A DNA stretch of 64,000 bases from NCBI GenBank assembly GCA_029202545.1, contig CP119311.1, positions 5,456,001-5,520,000 on the forward strand. The letters run 5' to 3'. Below, in pieces: positions 25,485 to 35,813 of the stretch; position 1 is the stretch's first letter; the number at the start of each line of letters is the position of its first letter. The position numbers and the translations under genes are program-made. Source of the stretch: Candidatus Pseudobacter hemicellulosilyticus (GTDB taxonomy: Bacteria > Bacteroidota > Bacteroidia > Chitinophagales > Chitinophagaceae). Below the pieces are notes generated by a model. That model did not search any database. It saw only the letters and a list, made by a program, of their open reading frames with translations, and had not been told where the DNA came from.

Positions 25485-26081
25485 TTAATTTGCCGGTACC
25501 TCCTCTTTGAGTGCCGATGCTATCTTGTTCAGGTAAAACTCGCTTCCAAGCTGGGTTAGTGCATATTCGTCGTACTTGTGCTGCTCCTCCAAATGGGCTT
25601 TATTGATCTCCTCATATTTCTTCAGGAACAGTTCCCAAAAAGACGGCGAGTCAGTGGACAGCTTCATGTCCAGCATGGCCGCGCTCAACTTCCTTGCATA
25701 GATCTCCGCAATATCAAAATGCGCCTGCTCATGCTGTAAAGTGGAAGGACCTGCCTCCCTGCTGATCCAGCTTCCTGCCGGATCAAAAGCGGCATAGACC
25801 AGTATCTCCAGCCGCTTACCTTTCATGACGGGTTCATATACGATACCAACTTTGGAATAGGCTTCTACCGCTATTTTTTTATGCCGGAACAGCAATGAGC
25901 TGTCTCTTAGCGCCTGTTTAAAATCAGCATGCGTCAACTTTCTGCCCGGAGACCATTTAATGGTGGTATCAGCAGCCCCCATTTGCTCTAAGCAAGTGGG
26001 GGCCGGTTTCCCCAATACCGCTTCGCCTGGTTGCAGGCATTGCAGAAGAAAAAATCCAGCAAGTACTATTGTAAAGTTCAT
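25485..26081 (-). CDS. Secreted DUF922-like protein with HExxH motif
   Basis: The 198-residue protein has a signal peptide (VLAGFFLLQCLQPGEA) and a central LQHEQAHFDIAEIYARKL that contains HExxH-like HEQAH followed by a conserved Asp-Ile-Ala-Glu, as in DUF922 / putative zinc-protease proteins. The downstream half is helical (FWELFLKKYEEINKAHLEEQHKYDEYAL). It begins 21 bases after the stop of the RHS protein and is probably co-transcribed. Whether it acts as a protease, a processing factor for the RHS protein, or neither cannot be told from sequence. Confidence 0.75.
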   Translation of the reverse strand: MNFTIVLAGFFLLQCLQPGEAVLGKPAPTCLEQMGAADTTIKWSPGRKLTHADFKQALRDSSLLFRHKKIAVEAYSKVGIVYEPVMKGKRLEILVYAAFDPAGSWISREAGPSTLQHEQAHFDIAEIYARKLSAAMLDMKLSTDSPSFWELFLKKYEEINKAHLEEQHKYDEYALTQLGSEFYLNKIASALKEEVPAN

Positions 26082-26102
26082 CTGTTCATTTTTAGGCTGC
26101 CA

Positions 26103-29100
26103 CTACCGGAGAGACACACCAACAAACCTACCAAAAGGATCGTTATACGCCACACCTGCCCGCGCATTTATTCTTGTCCCGTCTATTCTAAATTGTCTTA
26201 TAAGGATATTTCTTACTGTCATGGCCCTGGCCCTGGTCACATTTTCCGTTGTTGATCTTTGTCCGTTTAAATAGACAAGGAGGTTATTGAATGCTCTTGC
26301 CGGCCCCAGGATCCTAACAGGTTTATTATCAGGATTTGCAAAACCTGCATTACCAGTCAGTGTAAGGCGAGCAGTTGAAGAAGCGTTCATGGCCCTTGCT
26401 AATATCTTTATCTGCCGGATAGCATCAGGATAAGTATCAGGATCAATTTGGTCTGAACTATGCACAAAATCAATACGCAGGTTTTCCCTGGCAGTTTCAA
26501 CCGATCCGGGCGGCGATGGGAGCTGCGGAGCAGTTACATGCGCATCTATTTTTGCAGGCTTCGGCAGCTCAGTCATTTTGGGAGCAGGCAAATACCTGAC
26601 AGTTTGTGTAAGCTCCAGTCCTCCATAGGCGGTTGGGCCGGTATATACTCTCGTGATCTCTTCAATCCCATTGGATAGATCTCCCCCTACCAGCAGGGTT
26701 CCTGTCTCAATGATTCCATAATAGGAATCATTAACAGGATCAAAAACCAAATTACTCCACATATACACCTTGGTGATGATCATCTTAAACCGGTTGGCAT
26801 CTGATGTGGCAGTACTGATGGCAATAATAGATGTTGTTTTTTCAATACCTGGTCCAAATAAGTTAATACCAATGCCGGCGGCTGCCCCAATCCCGGCGCC
26901 CCATCCGGCATACTGCCAGGCATTGTCCGGATCCACTATAAGACCGGTTACAGTCCCAAGAATAAACCCACTGACCGTAGTGGCAAGCGTTGTTTGAAGC
27001 GCACTCAGTCCATCCAGCAACTGCCCGCCGTTAATATCAAGATTATTGACAGGATCATTCCCCATTCCACAGTACGGGCTGGCAAATTCATCGTATGGAT
27101 CAATGCCGTTCCACCGTCCGATCTGCGCATCATACATCCGTAGATCATATTCCAGCAGGTCCGACTCAGCCTCTTCCTCGCTGAAACCTGCCTGGAATCC
27201 ATACCGGTTTTCCAGCTTATTAAAAGCCCTGCTGCTGATAGCGTCAATTTTCAGTCCGTAAGGATAATAATGCGCTTCCTGCACAATAGCTCCCCGTTCA
27301 TGGCTGACTATCAGGTCATCAAAATATACCGGCCAGTCGCTTTCATTACTAAGATATACATAGGCATATCCATTTTTAGGCGCTCTGATATTAGGCTGTG
27401 TAACACTTCCATCATTTGCCTGGCCGCTTACCAGCACTGCCCCGCTGCCATCCCCTATATAGTTAAAGTTCTCATCAAAGAAGATATAGTTCAGGTAAGC
27501 TTTCGGACGATCATTGGCAGGAGTAGGCCGGTTATTGAGAAATGGCAGCAGCGGGCTGACTACCGGGTCCTGCAGGGTATTACCGATTGGTACTATCCCG
27601 TCTTTTATGGATTGTCCAACCCCAGCTCCTGATAAGCCACCAAGGATACTGTTGACAAGGCTTGACAAAATATGCTGGTTGCCTACACTTCCCGTTGGTA
27701 AATCATAATAATACCTGGAAGTAGCATGTATATAATCTCCTCCCATCACTTTAAGCAGGATATTGGGGCCAACGCTTTTGGTACTACCAGTACCTGTAGT
27801 ATACAGCTTGCTGACCTGGCCGGTACTATTACTGCTCCAGGTAACAGGTTTTGCATAGCGGGTATTGTACAATTCATTCCCGGGATGCCTAGGACTGCCC
27901 TGATTATCCACCTTGCCAAATAACGGCTCTTCTTCCCCCGCAGCGCTGTTCTCCATAGTTGCCTGATAGATCTCCTGGTGCGTTTCTTCCGTCAATACCA
28001 TCCTTACACTACCCATATGATCCTTCACAAAATAATCGTAAACGCCCCATTTCCCTCCTGTGAGCAGCACATTTCCGTTTGTGATAAGAGAACTTGCCCC
28101 CAGCGGAGAAGTGTTGCTCACAGGCGTCATGATCCTCAGCCTTCCTTCCTCATGCAAAATGAACTGCAGTTCACTCTCTTCGTATACAAAAGCGCCCACA
28201 TAGTAGGTAGTATGTGCAGTTCCGCCTGCCGGTGTAAGTTTTTTAACCAGTTTAGCCCCTGATGCATCATACACAAACTCTACAACACTTTTGTTCTCCA
28301 GGATGATCTTCTCCGGCTTATCAAGGTAGTTATAGCTGATGCCGGCATTGCTGCCATCCCTTATTTTTTTATTATTATCCCTGATCAGGTTGCCGTTAAG
28401 ATCATACTGGTAATCATCCGTATCACTGTTATATACTTCATCCTTAAAATCGCCCAGACTTCCGTTGGCAGGGCCGCCAATACCCGGATCATTGTCAAAT
28501 ACCTTCAGCAACTGGTTGCTCCACTGTCCCCCGGCTACCTGTTTATACGTATAGACCAGCTTGTCAATAAACAATGGGCTGGCAATGCCAGGAACATTTC
28601 CCTTTCTGTACAATTGTTTCAAATTACCGTTTTCATCATACAGGATATTGGATTCCGAAAAATCCATTTTTGCAGCCGACCAGCCATTATCTGCCAGTGC
28701 AGACCGCTGGGTAAAATCAGCCCGTATAAAACGGCCTGCATTATCATAGTCAAAGTCGTACTTCCTGGGCGTATTATCACCCTGCGTTTTCCAGATCAGC
28801 CCTGTCAGTTTCCCATCAAAACGTGCCCGGTCAAACCGGTTGTCGAAGTTTTCATATCCCAGGTAAATACCGAAATAATTGGTCCACTGATCTGAATTAT
28901 TGCTAGAAAGGGCATAGTCTTTATTGATACCTGTCAGCAAACCTGTGATATTGTAACTGTAGTTGAACGTTTCAAGGGGGTCGGAAGAAGCTGCCTTTTC
29001 CCCTATCTTTTTTGTTTTCGGACGGCCGAACTCATCGTAGGTATAACTGGCTATTTTTTTGAAATTGGCACTGCCAAACTTCTTCTCCACGCTGATCAGC

Positions 29101-31487
29101 TGCCCGATCTTATTGTAATTGTTTTTAGTGAGTATACTAAAGTTATTGAAAATGTTTCCCGGAGCCCCATGCTTCACATGTACGCTCATTACCCTTCCAT
29201 CAAAATGGTACTGGGTAGTGGCAATATCAGTTCCGTTCCTGTAATTATCTTTCAACACCTGGACAGGATTTCCACTTTCATCATAATAGACAGTGGTATA
29301 TAAAAAAGTGGAGGTCCCCAGCACCCGTATCCTGGATCCTGTACCCATGCCGGCAACACGTTTACCTGCTCCTATTGGTTCTATATTGGGATCTGAGGTC
29401 CCGTATGCCTGGTTGTTTGCGAAGGCCGCATCAAACTGTTTACGTCCTTCAAACCCATAATTATCATAATAATTAAAGGCCATGGCTGTATAGGTAGCGG
29501 CATCATTGACAGTAACGGGCGACGGGCCATCCGTTGTGATGGTGATGGTTTGCAGCTCATTATTGTACGGAACGGTATAAGTATTAGTAACGGCAGCCAG
29601 CTCAAGCGCATGCTGTAACTGGGGGACGGAGAGATCAGATCTGTAAATTCCGGTAGCAATAACCCTGTCCAGCTCATCGTAGAAATTGACTACCCATTCC
29701 CGGGGTGTCTTTGCTGCCTGGTTACCATCCTGCGTAAATACCAGCCTGTCCCGATGATCGTATACCAGGCTTAGGGGAGCAGCGCCAGGCGACTTCTTAT
29801 AAATAACACGCCCTTTTTCATCATATTCATAGTAAAAGCACAATTCATCTGCAATTTCCCGGCTCATTATCCAATTATTGACGTCAAGATAAGCTACCGC
29901 CTTGGGTGTAATAATATAGCGTAACCTGTTGAAATCATCATATACCTGGTAGGTACAAAGCCAGCCTGCATGTTCGTTGCTCAGGCCGTCACCAGCCTCT
30001 TCCAGTTGTACTTTTTTCAACACCAGGTTTCCATCCAGGTCTTTATATTCAATTACTTTCTTGCCCTTATCGTTGATGGAAATATTTTTTACCAGCTTCC
30101 CGTCGGGACAGATTTCGTTGGCGGCCGTCACTGGCAGATCGCCTGGCGTATAACCGATCCGCCAGCTATGAACCTTTTCATTGTCTGTATAGGAATTATT
30201 ATAGTCATATTCAAAGGAATTGCCAATATTATTGCTTAGTCGCTCAGTACCGGGGTCAATAGTCCTCAGCACCCGGTTCAGTGGGTTGTTTTCCATCTCC
30301 ACTTTCCCCCAGGAGTTGCTTTCATTAAAATTGGTGCTGTAAAAATTCAGCTGCTCTGTTGCAGCGGCAGTTTTATACAGACCAGGGTCTGTTGCGGAAG
30401 GGTATGGAAGGTACTGCCGGGTAGACCTGCCCAGGTTATCATAAATGGTAAAACTCACCATATCCCTCCACCCATTGTCCGCCGAAAGGCTGATCCCTTT
30501 ATCCACCTTCTGCACGGTTCTGCCCAATCCATCCAGGTAGCTGGTACGCTGAAATTTCTCTCCTGCATCCAGCACTTTTATCTCCATCCATGACTGAACC
30601 CCTCTTTTGGCTATAGAAATTTCACGAAGGAAGTTCCGGTTCTCTGCTATTTCGGGAAAATAAACCGGCTGCAGCTGGAGGGTATTGGAATACCTGGTAT
30701 CGTTACCGCAAACAGTTTTCCTTCTTATCTGGCTGTTTGCTTTAAAGAGATAGTTGCTTAATGGCCATTGCTGGGTATTGCCAATGGGTATCCAGGTGCC
30801 CCCTTCTGTTGACATTTCCCAGGTGTACTGGTAGTCCAGTGAAGAACAGTAGCCATAAGAGGCTGGTGTACTGGTTATCTGGGCTGCTGAATTATAATCG
30901 GGTTGTTGAGCAAGTGTTATTGAGCCCGGATTTAATGCCGGCACTTCAACATACGCAATATCTGAGTAATCGTACCAGCCATTGCCGGAAACCAGGCAAC
31001 GGACTGCTACTTTATCTGCAACAGCAGCCGGTTTAAAACAACCAGTAGTAACCCCCGCAACATTTTGCCATTGGCCTCCCGAAACAGCCATTTCCCAACT
31101 ATAGGTTACCCCTTCATCCTCGAATACGGGGCAAATATTCTGTACAATTCCATTGAAATAGGTTACCTGCGAAATTGGCTCAAGATGTACGCCACCGATC
31201 CGGACCCTTCGTTCCGCCAATTCGAGAAATAAATAAGAGACATAGACTATATGCCCTTCTGTAGCGGATTGATCCCACTGGATCACACATCTGTTCTGAT
31301 CTTCAGCCAGGACCGTTCCTCCTTCTATTATCCATTCATAGAGATAGTCAGTCGGGTTTTCAGGTCCAACAATATTATACAGTACAATATCACCTGGCTG
31401 AACCCTGGCAGATCCTTCAATAGCAAAAGACTGGGAAAAGGCATTGCTTATTGTGAAAGAAAATAATAATATGAAAAGCAGTCGCAT
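26103..31487 (-). CDS. RHS/YD-repeat surface protein ending in an OmpA-like domain
   Basis: The 1794-residue protein starts with a signal peptide (LLFILLFSFTISNAFSQS), then Ig/PKD-like beta domains (residues about 30-280), then the DUF6443 entry segment (ISIAKRGVQSWMEIKVLDAG, SYLDGLGRTVQKV). From about 320 to 1400 it is made of YD repeats (YDNLGRSTRQY, YDEFGRPKTKK, FDYDNAGRFIRADF, YLDKPEKIILENKS). The RHS-associated core follows (YYPYGLKIDAISS through RMYDAQIGRWNGIDPYDE, with NDPVNNLDING). The last 305 residues begin with a Gly-rich hydrophobic stretch and end (from about 1670) in an OmpA-like segment: LRIDFVHSSDQIDPDTY, LTLTGNAGF, VTRARAMTVRNILIRQF. RHS proteins normally end in a toxin, so this tip is unusual. 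It lies nine bases after its partner gene. Confidence 0.88.
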   Translation of the reverse strand: MRLLFILLFSFTISNAFSQSFAIEGSARVQPGDIVLYNIVGPENPTDYLYEWIIEGGTVLAEDQNRCVIQWDQSATEGHIVYVSYLFLELAERRVRIGGVHLEPISQVTYFNGIVQNICPVFEDEGVTYSWEMAVSGGQWQNVAGVTTGCFKPAAVADKVAVRCLVSGNGWYDYSDIAYVEVPALNPGSITLAQQPDYNSAAQITSTPASYGYCSSLDYQYTWEMSTEGGTWIPIGNTQQWPLSNYLFKANSQIRRKTVCGNDTRYSNTLQLQPVYFPEIAENRNFLREISIAKRGVQSWMEIKVLDAGEKFQRTSYLDGLGRTVQKVDKGISLSADNGWRDMVSFTIYDNLGRSTRQYLPYPSATDPGLYKTAAATEQLNFYSTNFNESNSWGKVEMENNPLNRVLRTIDPGTERLSNNIGNSFEYDYNNSYTDNEKVHSWRIGYTPGDLPVTAANEICPDGKLVKNISINDKGKKVIEYKDLDGNLVLKKVQLEEAGDGLSNEHAGWLCTYQVYDDFNRLRYIITPKAVAYLDVNNWIMSREIADELCFYYEYDEKGRVIYKKSPGAAPLSLVYDHRDRLVFTQDGNQAAKTPREWVVNFYDELDRVIATGIYRSDLSVPQLQHALELAAVTNTYTVPYNNELQTITITTDGPSPVTVNDAATYTAMAFNYYDNYGFEGRKQFDAAFANNQAYGTSDPNIEPIGAGKRVAGMGTGSRIRVLGTSTFLYTTVYYDESGNPVQVLKDNYRNGTDIATTQYHFDGRVMSVHVKHGAPGNIFNNFSILTKNNYNKIGQLISVEKKFGSANFKKIASYTYDEFGRPKTKKIGEKAASSDPLETFNYSYNITGLLTGINKDYALSSNNSDQWTNYFGIYLGYENFDNRFDRARFDGKLTGLIWKTQGDNTPRKYDFDYDNAGRFIRADFTQRSALADNGWSAAKMDFSESNILYDENGNLKQLYRKGNVPGIASPLFIDKLVYTYKQVAGGQWSNQLLKVFDNDPGIGGPANGSLGDFKDEVYNSDTDDYQYDLNGNLIRDNNKKIRDGSNAGISYNYLDKPEKIILENKSVVEFVYDASGAKLVKKLTPAGGTAHTTYYVGAFVYEESELQFILHEEGRLRIMTPVSNTSPLGASSLITNGNVLLTGGKWGVYDYFVKDHMGSVRMVLTEETHQEIYQATMENSAAGEEEPLFGKVDNQGSPRHPGNELYNTRYAKPVTWSSNSTGQVSKLYTTGTGSTKSVGPNILLKVMGGDYIHATSRYYYDLPTGSVGNQHILSSLVNSILGGLSGAGVGQSIKDGIVPIGNTLQDPVVSPLLPFLNNRPTPANDRPKAYLNYIFFDENFNYIGDGSGAVLVSGQANDGSVTQPNIRAPKNGYAYVYLSNESDWPVYFDDLIVSHERGAIVQEAHYYPYGLKIDAISSRAFNKLENRYGFQAGFSEEEAESDLLEYDLRMYDAQIGRWNGIDPYDEFASPYCGMGNDPVNNLDINGGQLLDGLSALQTTLATTVSGFILGTVTGLIVDPDNAWQYAGWGAGIGAAAGIGINLFGPGIEKTTSIIAISTATSDANRFKMIITKVYMWSNLVFDPVNDSYYGIIETGTLLVGGDLSNGIEEITRVYTGPTAYGGLELTQTVRYLPAPKMTELPKPAKIDAHVTAPQLPSPPGSVETARENLRIDFVHSSDQIDPDTYPDAIRQIKILARAMNASSTARLTLTGNAGFANPDNKPVRILGPARAFNNLLVYLNGQRSTTENVTRARAMTVRNILIRQFRIDGTRINARAGVAYNDPFGRFVGVSLR

Positions 31488-31496
31488 GGCCGTGGA

Positions 31497-34400
31497 TTAT
31501 TGTTTGAAGTTGTATTGGTAAGCCTTGATGAGGTTGAAGTATTCATCCCGTACTTCTATCTCCCTGCCGAATGTATCATACCTGTGATAGATGGTCCGGC
31601 TGTTCTGATCGGTCTGGCTGGTGATGCCAATTCCTGGCTGATGGGTATAAGTTGTCATGGTGGATCTGGCGGGATACAGCCGCAGCTCGTCTATTAATCC
31701 ATTTCCCTGCACACTCAGCGTAGTGATCTGCCCGATATCAGGTATTTGAAACTCGTAGTAGGTCCAGCCGTTGATGGTAGGACCAATATGTGCCGGCGCT
31801 ACAGTTCCCGGCGTCTGGACTGTCAACTGAGTTCCGGTAGCCCAGACTGAAATGACAATGGGTTTGTTATCCATTTCAAGAGAAGTGACAATGGGTCCTC
31901 CGACGCCCAGATCATAGCATTTACTGCCAGTTCTGAAATAACCGGAAGCGGATACGCCAACTGCCGGGTAGCTCCATCCTCCTTTATTGTCAGCTTCAAA
32001 AGAGGTATACCTGATCTCATTGACCCTGGCATTCACTGCCTGGGCAACTACCAGCTTATTATTGTAATCATACAAATTGCAGCTGGTGGCGCCACCTTCA
32101 TTGGATACCTGTTCCACCGGCAATTCTCCTATGTACCTGATAGCCGATACTGGTTTCAGATAACTATAGCCTTTCAGGTTTAAAGCATCAAAATTGGCTG
32201 CATTGGCAATAGTAGCTGCAAGTGGACTGGCAAGCCGGGATTGGTAGATCTGAACAGGCTTAAAGTCGCCATTTGCCGTTTTCATATATTCAGTTACTAC
32301 GGCTTTGGTCAGCGTGTTGTCTGTTTGACCAGTCTTCCTTTTCCAGGTATTCACACTCAAGGGTACATTCAGGATATTGGCTTTTTTCATGGCATCAAGG
32401 GTACCTGCCGCCTCATAATCTGCCACATAATAGGTGGTGCTTCCAGTGATATCCCCTTTACTGTCCTGTTTGGAAATAGTGCGGACGGAAAAATTGTTGG
32501 GACTATAGGTGTAGTCTGTCTCAGCAGTTACCGCCTGACCATTGCCCTTATACATGGTTTCAATGGTTTTTGTCAGCTCTGAACGGCCCTGTAAGGGATA
32601 ATAGGTTTCTGCGGTCAGAAAAGCATCCTGGAGATCAATATAAACATTATCCCTGCGGTAAGTGGTCAGCAAGTTGGTGTTGACCCAGTATGACCCGCAA
32701 ATATTATTTGCATTGACTATTTCCCGCTGTACAATATTGTACTGGTTTTCAACTTTACGGACAGGCTGTCCTGCAGCATTGAACCAGGTAACAAAACGTG
32801 GCAGCCCATAAGCCCAATGAGCGTACCGTTGCCTGGCAGCGCTATAGGGAGGAGTGAAGCTACCGGACGATCTCAGGGGAAAATAGTCAGGATCTACAAA
32901 CTGGTATACCACTTTGCCATTTGTTCCGGTCAATACGCCATTGGCATAAATCTCATCTACCACCTCTACCCTGCTGTATTGAAATGGCAGCGGGTTGGAC
33001 AAACAGATATTATCACTTCTGTAGGTGGTAGCGTCATATTCCACGTAAGACGTTTGACTGTTGAAAATAAGGTTGAACAACTGAGTGAGAATATCAATGG
33101 CCATCATTTGAAAAAGTACCGGGCCACCGCCGGGGAATGCAGCCCCCTGCAATGTCCCATTGGCCATGCTGATACTCCTGGCGCGAAGCATTTCGGTAGC
33201 AAAGCTGGTTCCCAGTTGATTGGCAGAGCTGCCCTCAACATCAGAATTGCCCTTTTTTGTATGCCGCATCTTTTTGTTCTCTGTGTAAATTGCCGGCTCA
33301 AACCCCCATCCTGATGAGGTACCGTCTTCTTTTACATACCGGTACTTCTTTATAATATCTTTACTGTGGTCTTCCCCATCATATTGAATGGTGCTGGCAA
33401 CACGTACACCACCAGCATATTTCTGCTGGTAGCTGCTTGACTCGTCCGTGTTCAATTCATATTCATAGGTAAGCTTTCCTCCTTCCGGGAACTGGATCTC
33501 CTTTAATACACCTACGTCCGGCCATTGTACAGCATACCCCACTGTTTTAGGCCCAACCTGGGTAGGAATGCCTGCCGCAGTTTCATTGACGCCCGCAATA
33601 TCACCATTGAAATAACCGAAGTGATCAGAAAATATGGTAAATAATGGAATGTCTTTCTGATAGGCCGACGAAGTAGGCAGATGGTAGCTAAAAAGATGAG
33701 GAGGAAGCATCAGGGCGCCCGTACCTATTTTCTGTAATCCTTTCAGGCAAAGCCGTACATATCGCTTTTCATTTTCTGAGGGGAAAGCATAGTTGGTAGA
33801 CACAATGGACTTACGATACATATATCCATATTCAAACTGGTAGCCATATAATTGCGTGTTATCATGGTACACAATTATTGAATTCAGCGCCTTATCGCCC
33901 GGCAGATCCACCCTGTCCTCCTGACGGTAATTAAAACCGACCTTTTTATTTCCGGGCATTTCAATAAGCCTGAGCCTTTTGGAAGCCGTAACAATTTTTC
34001 TGGCTATGGCGGTCCGGGAGGTTCTTGTACCGTCATTGGTGCTTACAGACTGCTGCGAAGCAGCATAAGGTCCAACAACATTCAGCGAATAATCATCATA
34101 CCTGAAGGTGATTACTGCATTGTTCAGCGGGTTGCGTATTTTACTCAGGTACCACTTTGTAACAATTTTATTATTGATCTGGTAGAATGTAAAAGCCTCT
34201 CCTTTATACACTTTAAAGCTGGTAGTTGCGTCTGTAGTGGGCTTGTACTTCAATAATTCCGTAAACTCAAGTTCATTGAATGTATATTCTATACCCTGTT
34301 CGTCGGTTATAACAAAGGAGGAAATACGGGTCCTAACCCTGGAGGCTGTCATATCTGTTTCCTCAAAACTGATCTTCAGCCTGGAATCGTTCAGTATGAC

Positions 34401-34955
34401 CGGGACCTTGTCTTTTCCGATCACAAAAGCTCCTTTCCGGTCATTGAACTGAAAAACATACCTGTCCTGCTCCCTGTCTTCCGCAAGGATCTTATAGGCA
34501 GCCCCTTCTCCGGAAGGCATATAAGGGCTCAACGCCAGAACCCTTGGCTTGCTGTTGGCCGCAGACTTACTGGTATACATGTATCCTCCCGGGTAGTGCG
34601 TATCCGCATTATCCGGGTGTATCAGTTGGTATTGTGGCGCCACAATCATAGTGGCAACATTATCTTCCAGGTAACTGTTATAGACCTTCTGATCATCTGG
34701 CTCACCAAACTGCAGCCTGGTAATAACGCCGCCAGCTTCCAGGTTCCACCCTACCCCTACATTGGCAGGAAACTCGTTCACCTTTAATCCATTTCCATAT
34801 ACATATTGTAATCCGATAGCAGTGGAGAGCCGGCTATTGGGATCCTCATAAGTGAAGAGAGGAAAGTTAGCTTCAGCTGCGCCTGTTTGCAGGTTCACCT
34901 GCGCCGATACCATTCCATTAAACAGCAGGCTGGCGATGATGCAGTATTTTTTCAT
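31497..34955 (-). CDS. Large YD-repeat-type partner of the RHS protein
   Basis: The 1152-residue protein has a signal peptide (MKKYCIIASLLFNGMVSAQ) and then VNLQTGAAEANFPLFTYED..., the common start of Bacteroidota proteins paired with RHS proteins. Most of it is beta-rich (AVITFRYDDYSLNVVG, KVGFNYRQEDRVDL, LTYEYELNTDESS). The C-terminus carries YD-type signatures (NSRTIYHRYDTFGREIEVRDEYFNLIKAYQYNF), so the repeat continues across the gene boundary into the larger protein. This resembles the split B/C components of Tc-like cocoons, in which two proteins build one shell. It is nine bases upstream of the larger gene, so they are very likely co-transcribed. Assembly into one shell is inference. 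Confidence 0.75.
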   Translation of the reverse strand: MKKYCIIASLLFNGMVSAQVNLQTGAAEANFPLFTYEDPNSRLSTAIGLQYVYGNGLKVNEFPANVGVGWNLEAGGVITRLQFGEPDDQKVYNSYLEDNVATMIVAPQYQLIHPDNADTHYPGGYMYTSKSAANSKPRVLALSPYMPSGEGAAYKILAEDREQDRYVFQFNDRKGAFVIGKDKVPVILNDSRLKISFEETDMTASRVRTRISSFVITDEQGIEYTFNELEFTELLKYKPTTDATTSFKVYKGEAFTFYQINNKIVTKWYLSKIRNPLNNAVITFRYDDYSLNVVGPYAASQQSVSTNDGTRTSRTAIARKIVTASKRLRLIEMPGNKKVGFNYRQEDRVDLPGDKALNSIIVYHDNTQLYGYQFEYGYMYRKSIVSTNYAFPSENEKRYVRLCLKGLQKIGTGALMLPPHLFSYHLPTSSAYQKDIPLFTIFSDHFGYFNGDIAGVNETAAGIPTQVGPKTVGYAVQWPDVGVLKEIQFPEGGKLTYEYELNTDESSSYQQKYAGGVRVASTIQYDGEDHSKDIIKKYRYVKEDGTSSGWGFEPAIYTENKKMRHTKKGNSDVEGSSANQLGTSFATEMLRARSISMANGTLQGAAFPGGGPVLFQMMAIDILTQLFNLIFNSQTSYVEYDATTYRSDNICLSNPLPFQYSRVEVVDEIYANGVLTGTNGKVVYQFVDPDYFPLRSSGSFTPPYSAARQRYAHWAYGLPRFVTWFNAAGQPVRKVENQYNIVQREIVNANNICGSYWVNTNLLTTYRRDNVYIDLQDAFLTAETYYPLQGRSELTKTIETMYKGNGQAVTAETDYTYSPNNFSVRTISKQDSKGDITGSTTYYVADYEAAGTLDAMKKANILNVPLSVNTWKRKTGQTDNTLTKAVVTEYMKTANGDFKPVQIYQSRLASPLAATIANAANFDALNLKGYSYLKPVSAIRYIGELPVEQVSNEGGATSCNLYDYNNKLVVAQAVNARVNEIRYTSFEADNKGGWSYPAVGVSASGYFRTGSKCYDLGVGGPIVTSLEMDNKPIVISVWATGTQLTVQTPGTVAPAHIGPTINGWTYYEFQIPDIGQITTLSVQGNGLIDELRLYPARSTMTTYTHQPGIGITSQTDQNSRTIYHRYDTFGREIEVRDEYFNLIKAYQYNFKQ

Positions 34956-35813
34956 ATGTAAGGGGATTCGGTTTAACCGGATAATGTTTTCAGATGATCC
35001 GGAAAACCGGACTTTCTGGCACCAATAAATAGCTGATCAGCTTCAACAACTGATGGGTTGATCACCATTTCAGACAATAATAAAAAGAGGAAATAAGCTG
35101 ACAAAAAGACCTGGATACAGGCTGGCGCCGGGTTAGGGTTAAGGTAAGATTCATGGTCTACATCATTTTCGTGATGAATGAATGGCCAGGGAGGCTCATT
35201 ACTTTTCAAATGTAATGGCTATTCAGCAGGCTGTCCTTGTTATTTGGTAACTGTGCGTTTGGGCTGGTAATCGTGTCGTTTTAGAAGGTAACTGTGTAAG
35301 GCGGTTCCCGATTAATTTCTACTGCCTGTTGATCAATACAAACAGCCATTGAAAGGATAATGGGTGATCATTTTTAGCGGATGCCGGACCGGTATCGGCC
35401 ACCGGGAGGGTCAGGCCGTACGGCCCTGCTGACCAATCAATTTTCCATTATTGGGCTGTGTACCGGGAACCCTTCCGGTCAATGGGAACAGCTGCTATCC
35501 GGAGCATAGCACCAGATAGCTCGCTTTTTAAACAGGCTGCAATGTGGAAGATGGGGCAAAACACATGATCCTAAAAGATCATGCAAGCGAAAAATCAAGG
35601 ACCGGTTTTCTGCAGCTGCCAGCACAGAACCTGCTGCTTTTTAACCGGCAGGATGCCTGACTCAGGCAGTGGCTTTCCCATTTTCCAGAGTCCCTCTTTT
35701 ACAGAAAGACTTACAAAATAAGTACCACGCAGTGCCTGCTGCGCCCTGGAGGTTGGGCAGTCCGCCGGGCCGGATCCCGGGCTGTCAGCTGTGGGAAGTC
35801 ATCCGGTCATTGG
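34956..35813. other. Intergenic region upstream of the RHS pair
   Basis: About 860 bases with only short, unsupported frames. It must contain the promoter of the RHS pair, but no clear -7/-33 pair is seen. It does contain three spaced GGTAA repeats (35246-35297) and a short inverted repeat CATGATC-CTAAAA-GATCATG near 35563. Confidence 0.55.
35246..35297. repeat. Three GGTAA(C/T)(T/C)GTG repeats at about 21-base spacing
   Basis: GGTAACTGTG (35246), GGTAATCGTG (35266) and GGTAACTGTG (35287) are spaced 20 and 21 bases, i.e. two helical turns apart. They lie about 290-340 bases upstream of the RHS-partner gene. Such spacing suits a protein binding several sites on one face of the helix. Confidence 0.55.

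Noticed and set aside
26103..26466. RHS C-terminal tip as a polymorphic toxin
   Set aside because: No toxin motif is visible, no short immunity-like gene follows, and the segment resembles OmpA-like domains; not fully excluded.
34973..35209. 78-codon minus-strand frame just before the RHS pair
   Set aside because: It is short, has no family pattern, and lies where the RHS promoter should be.
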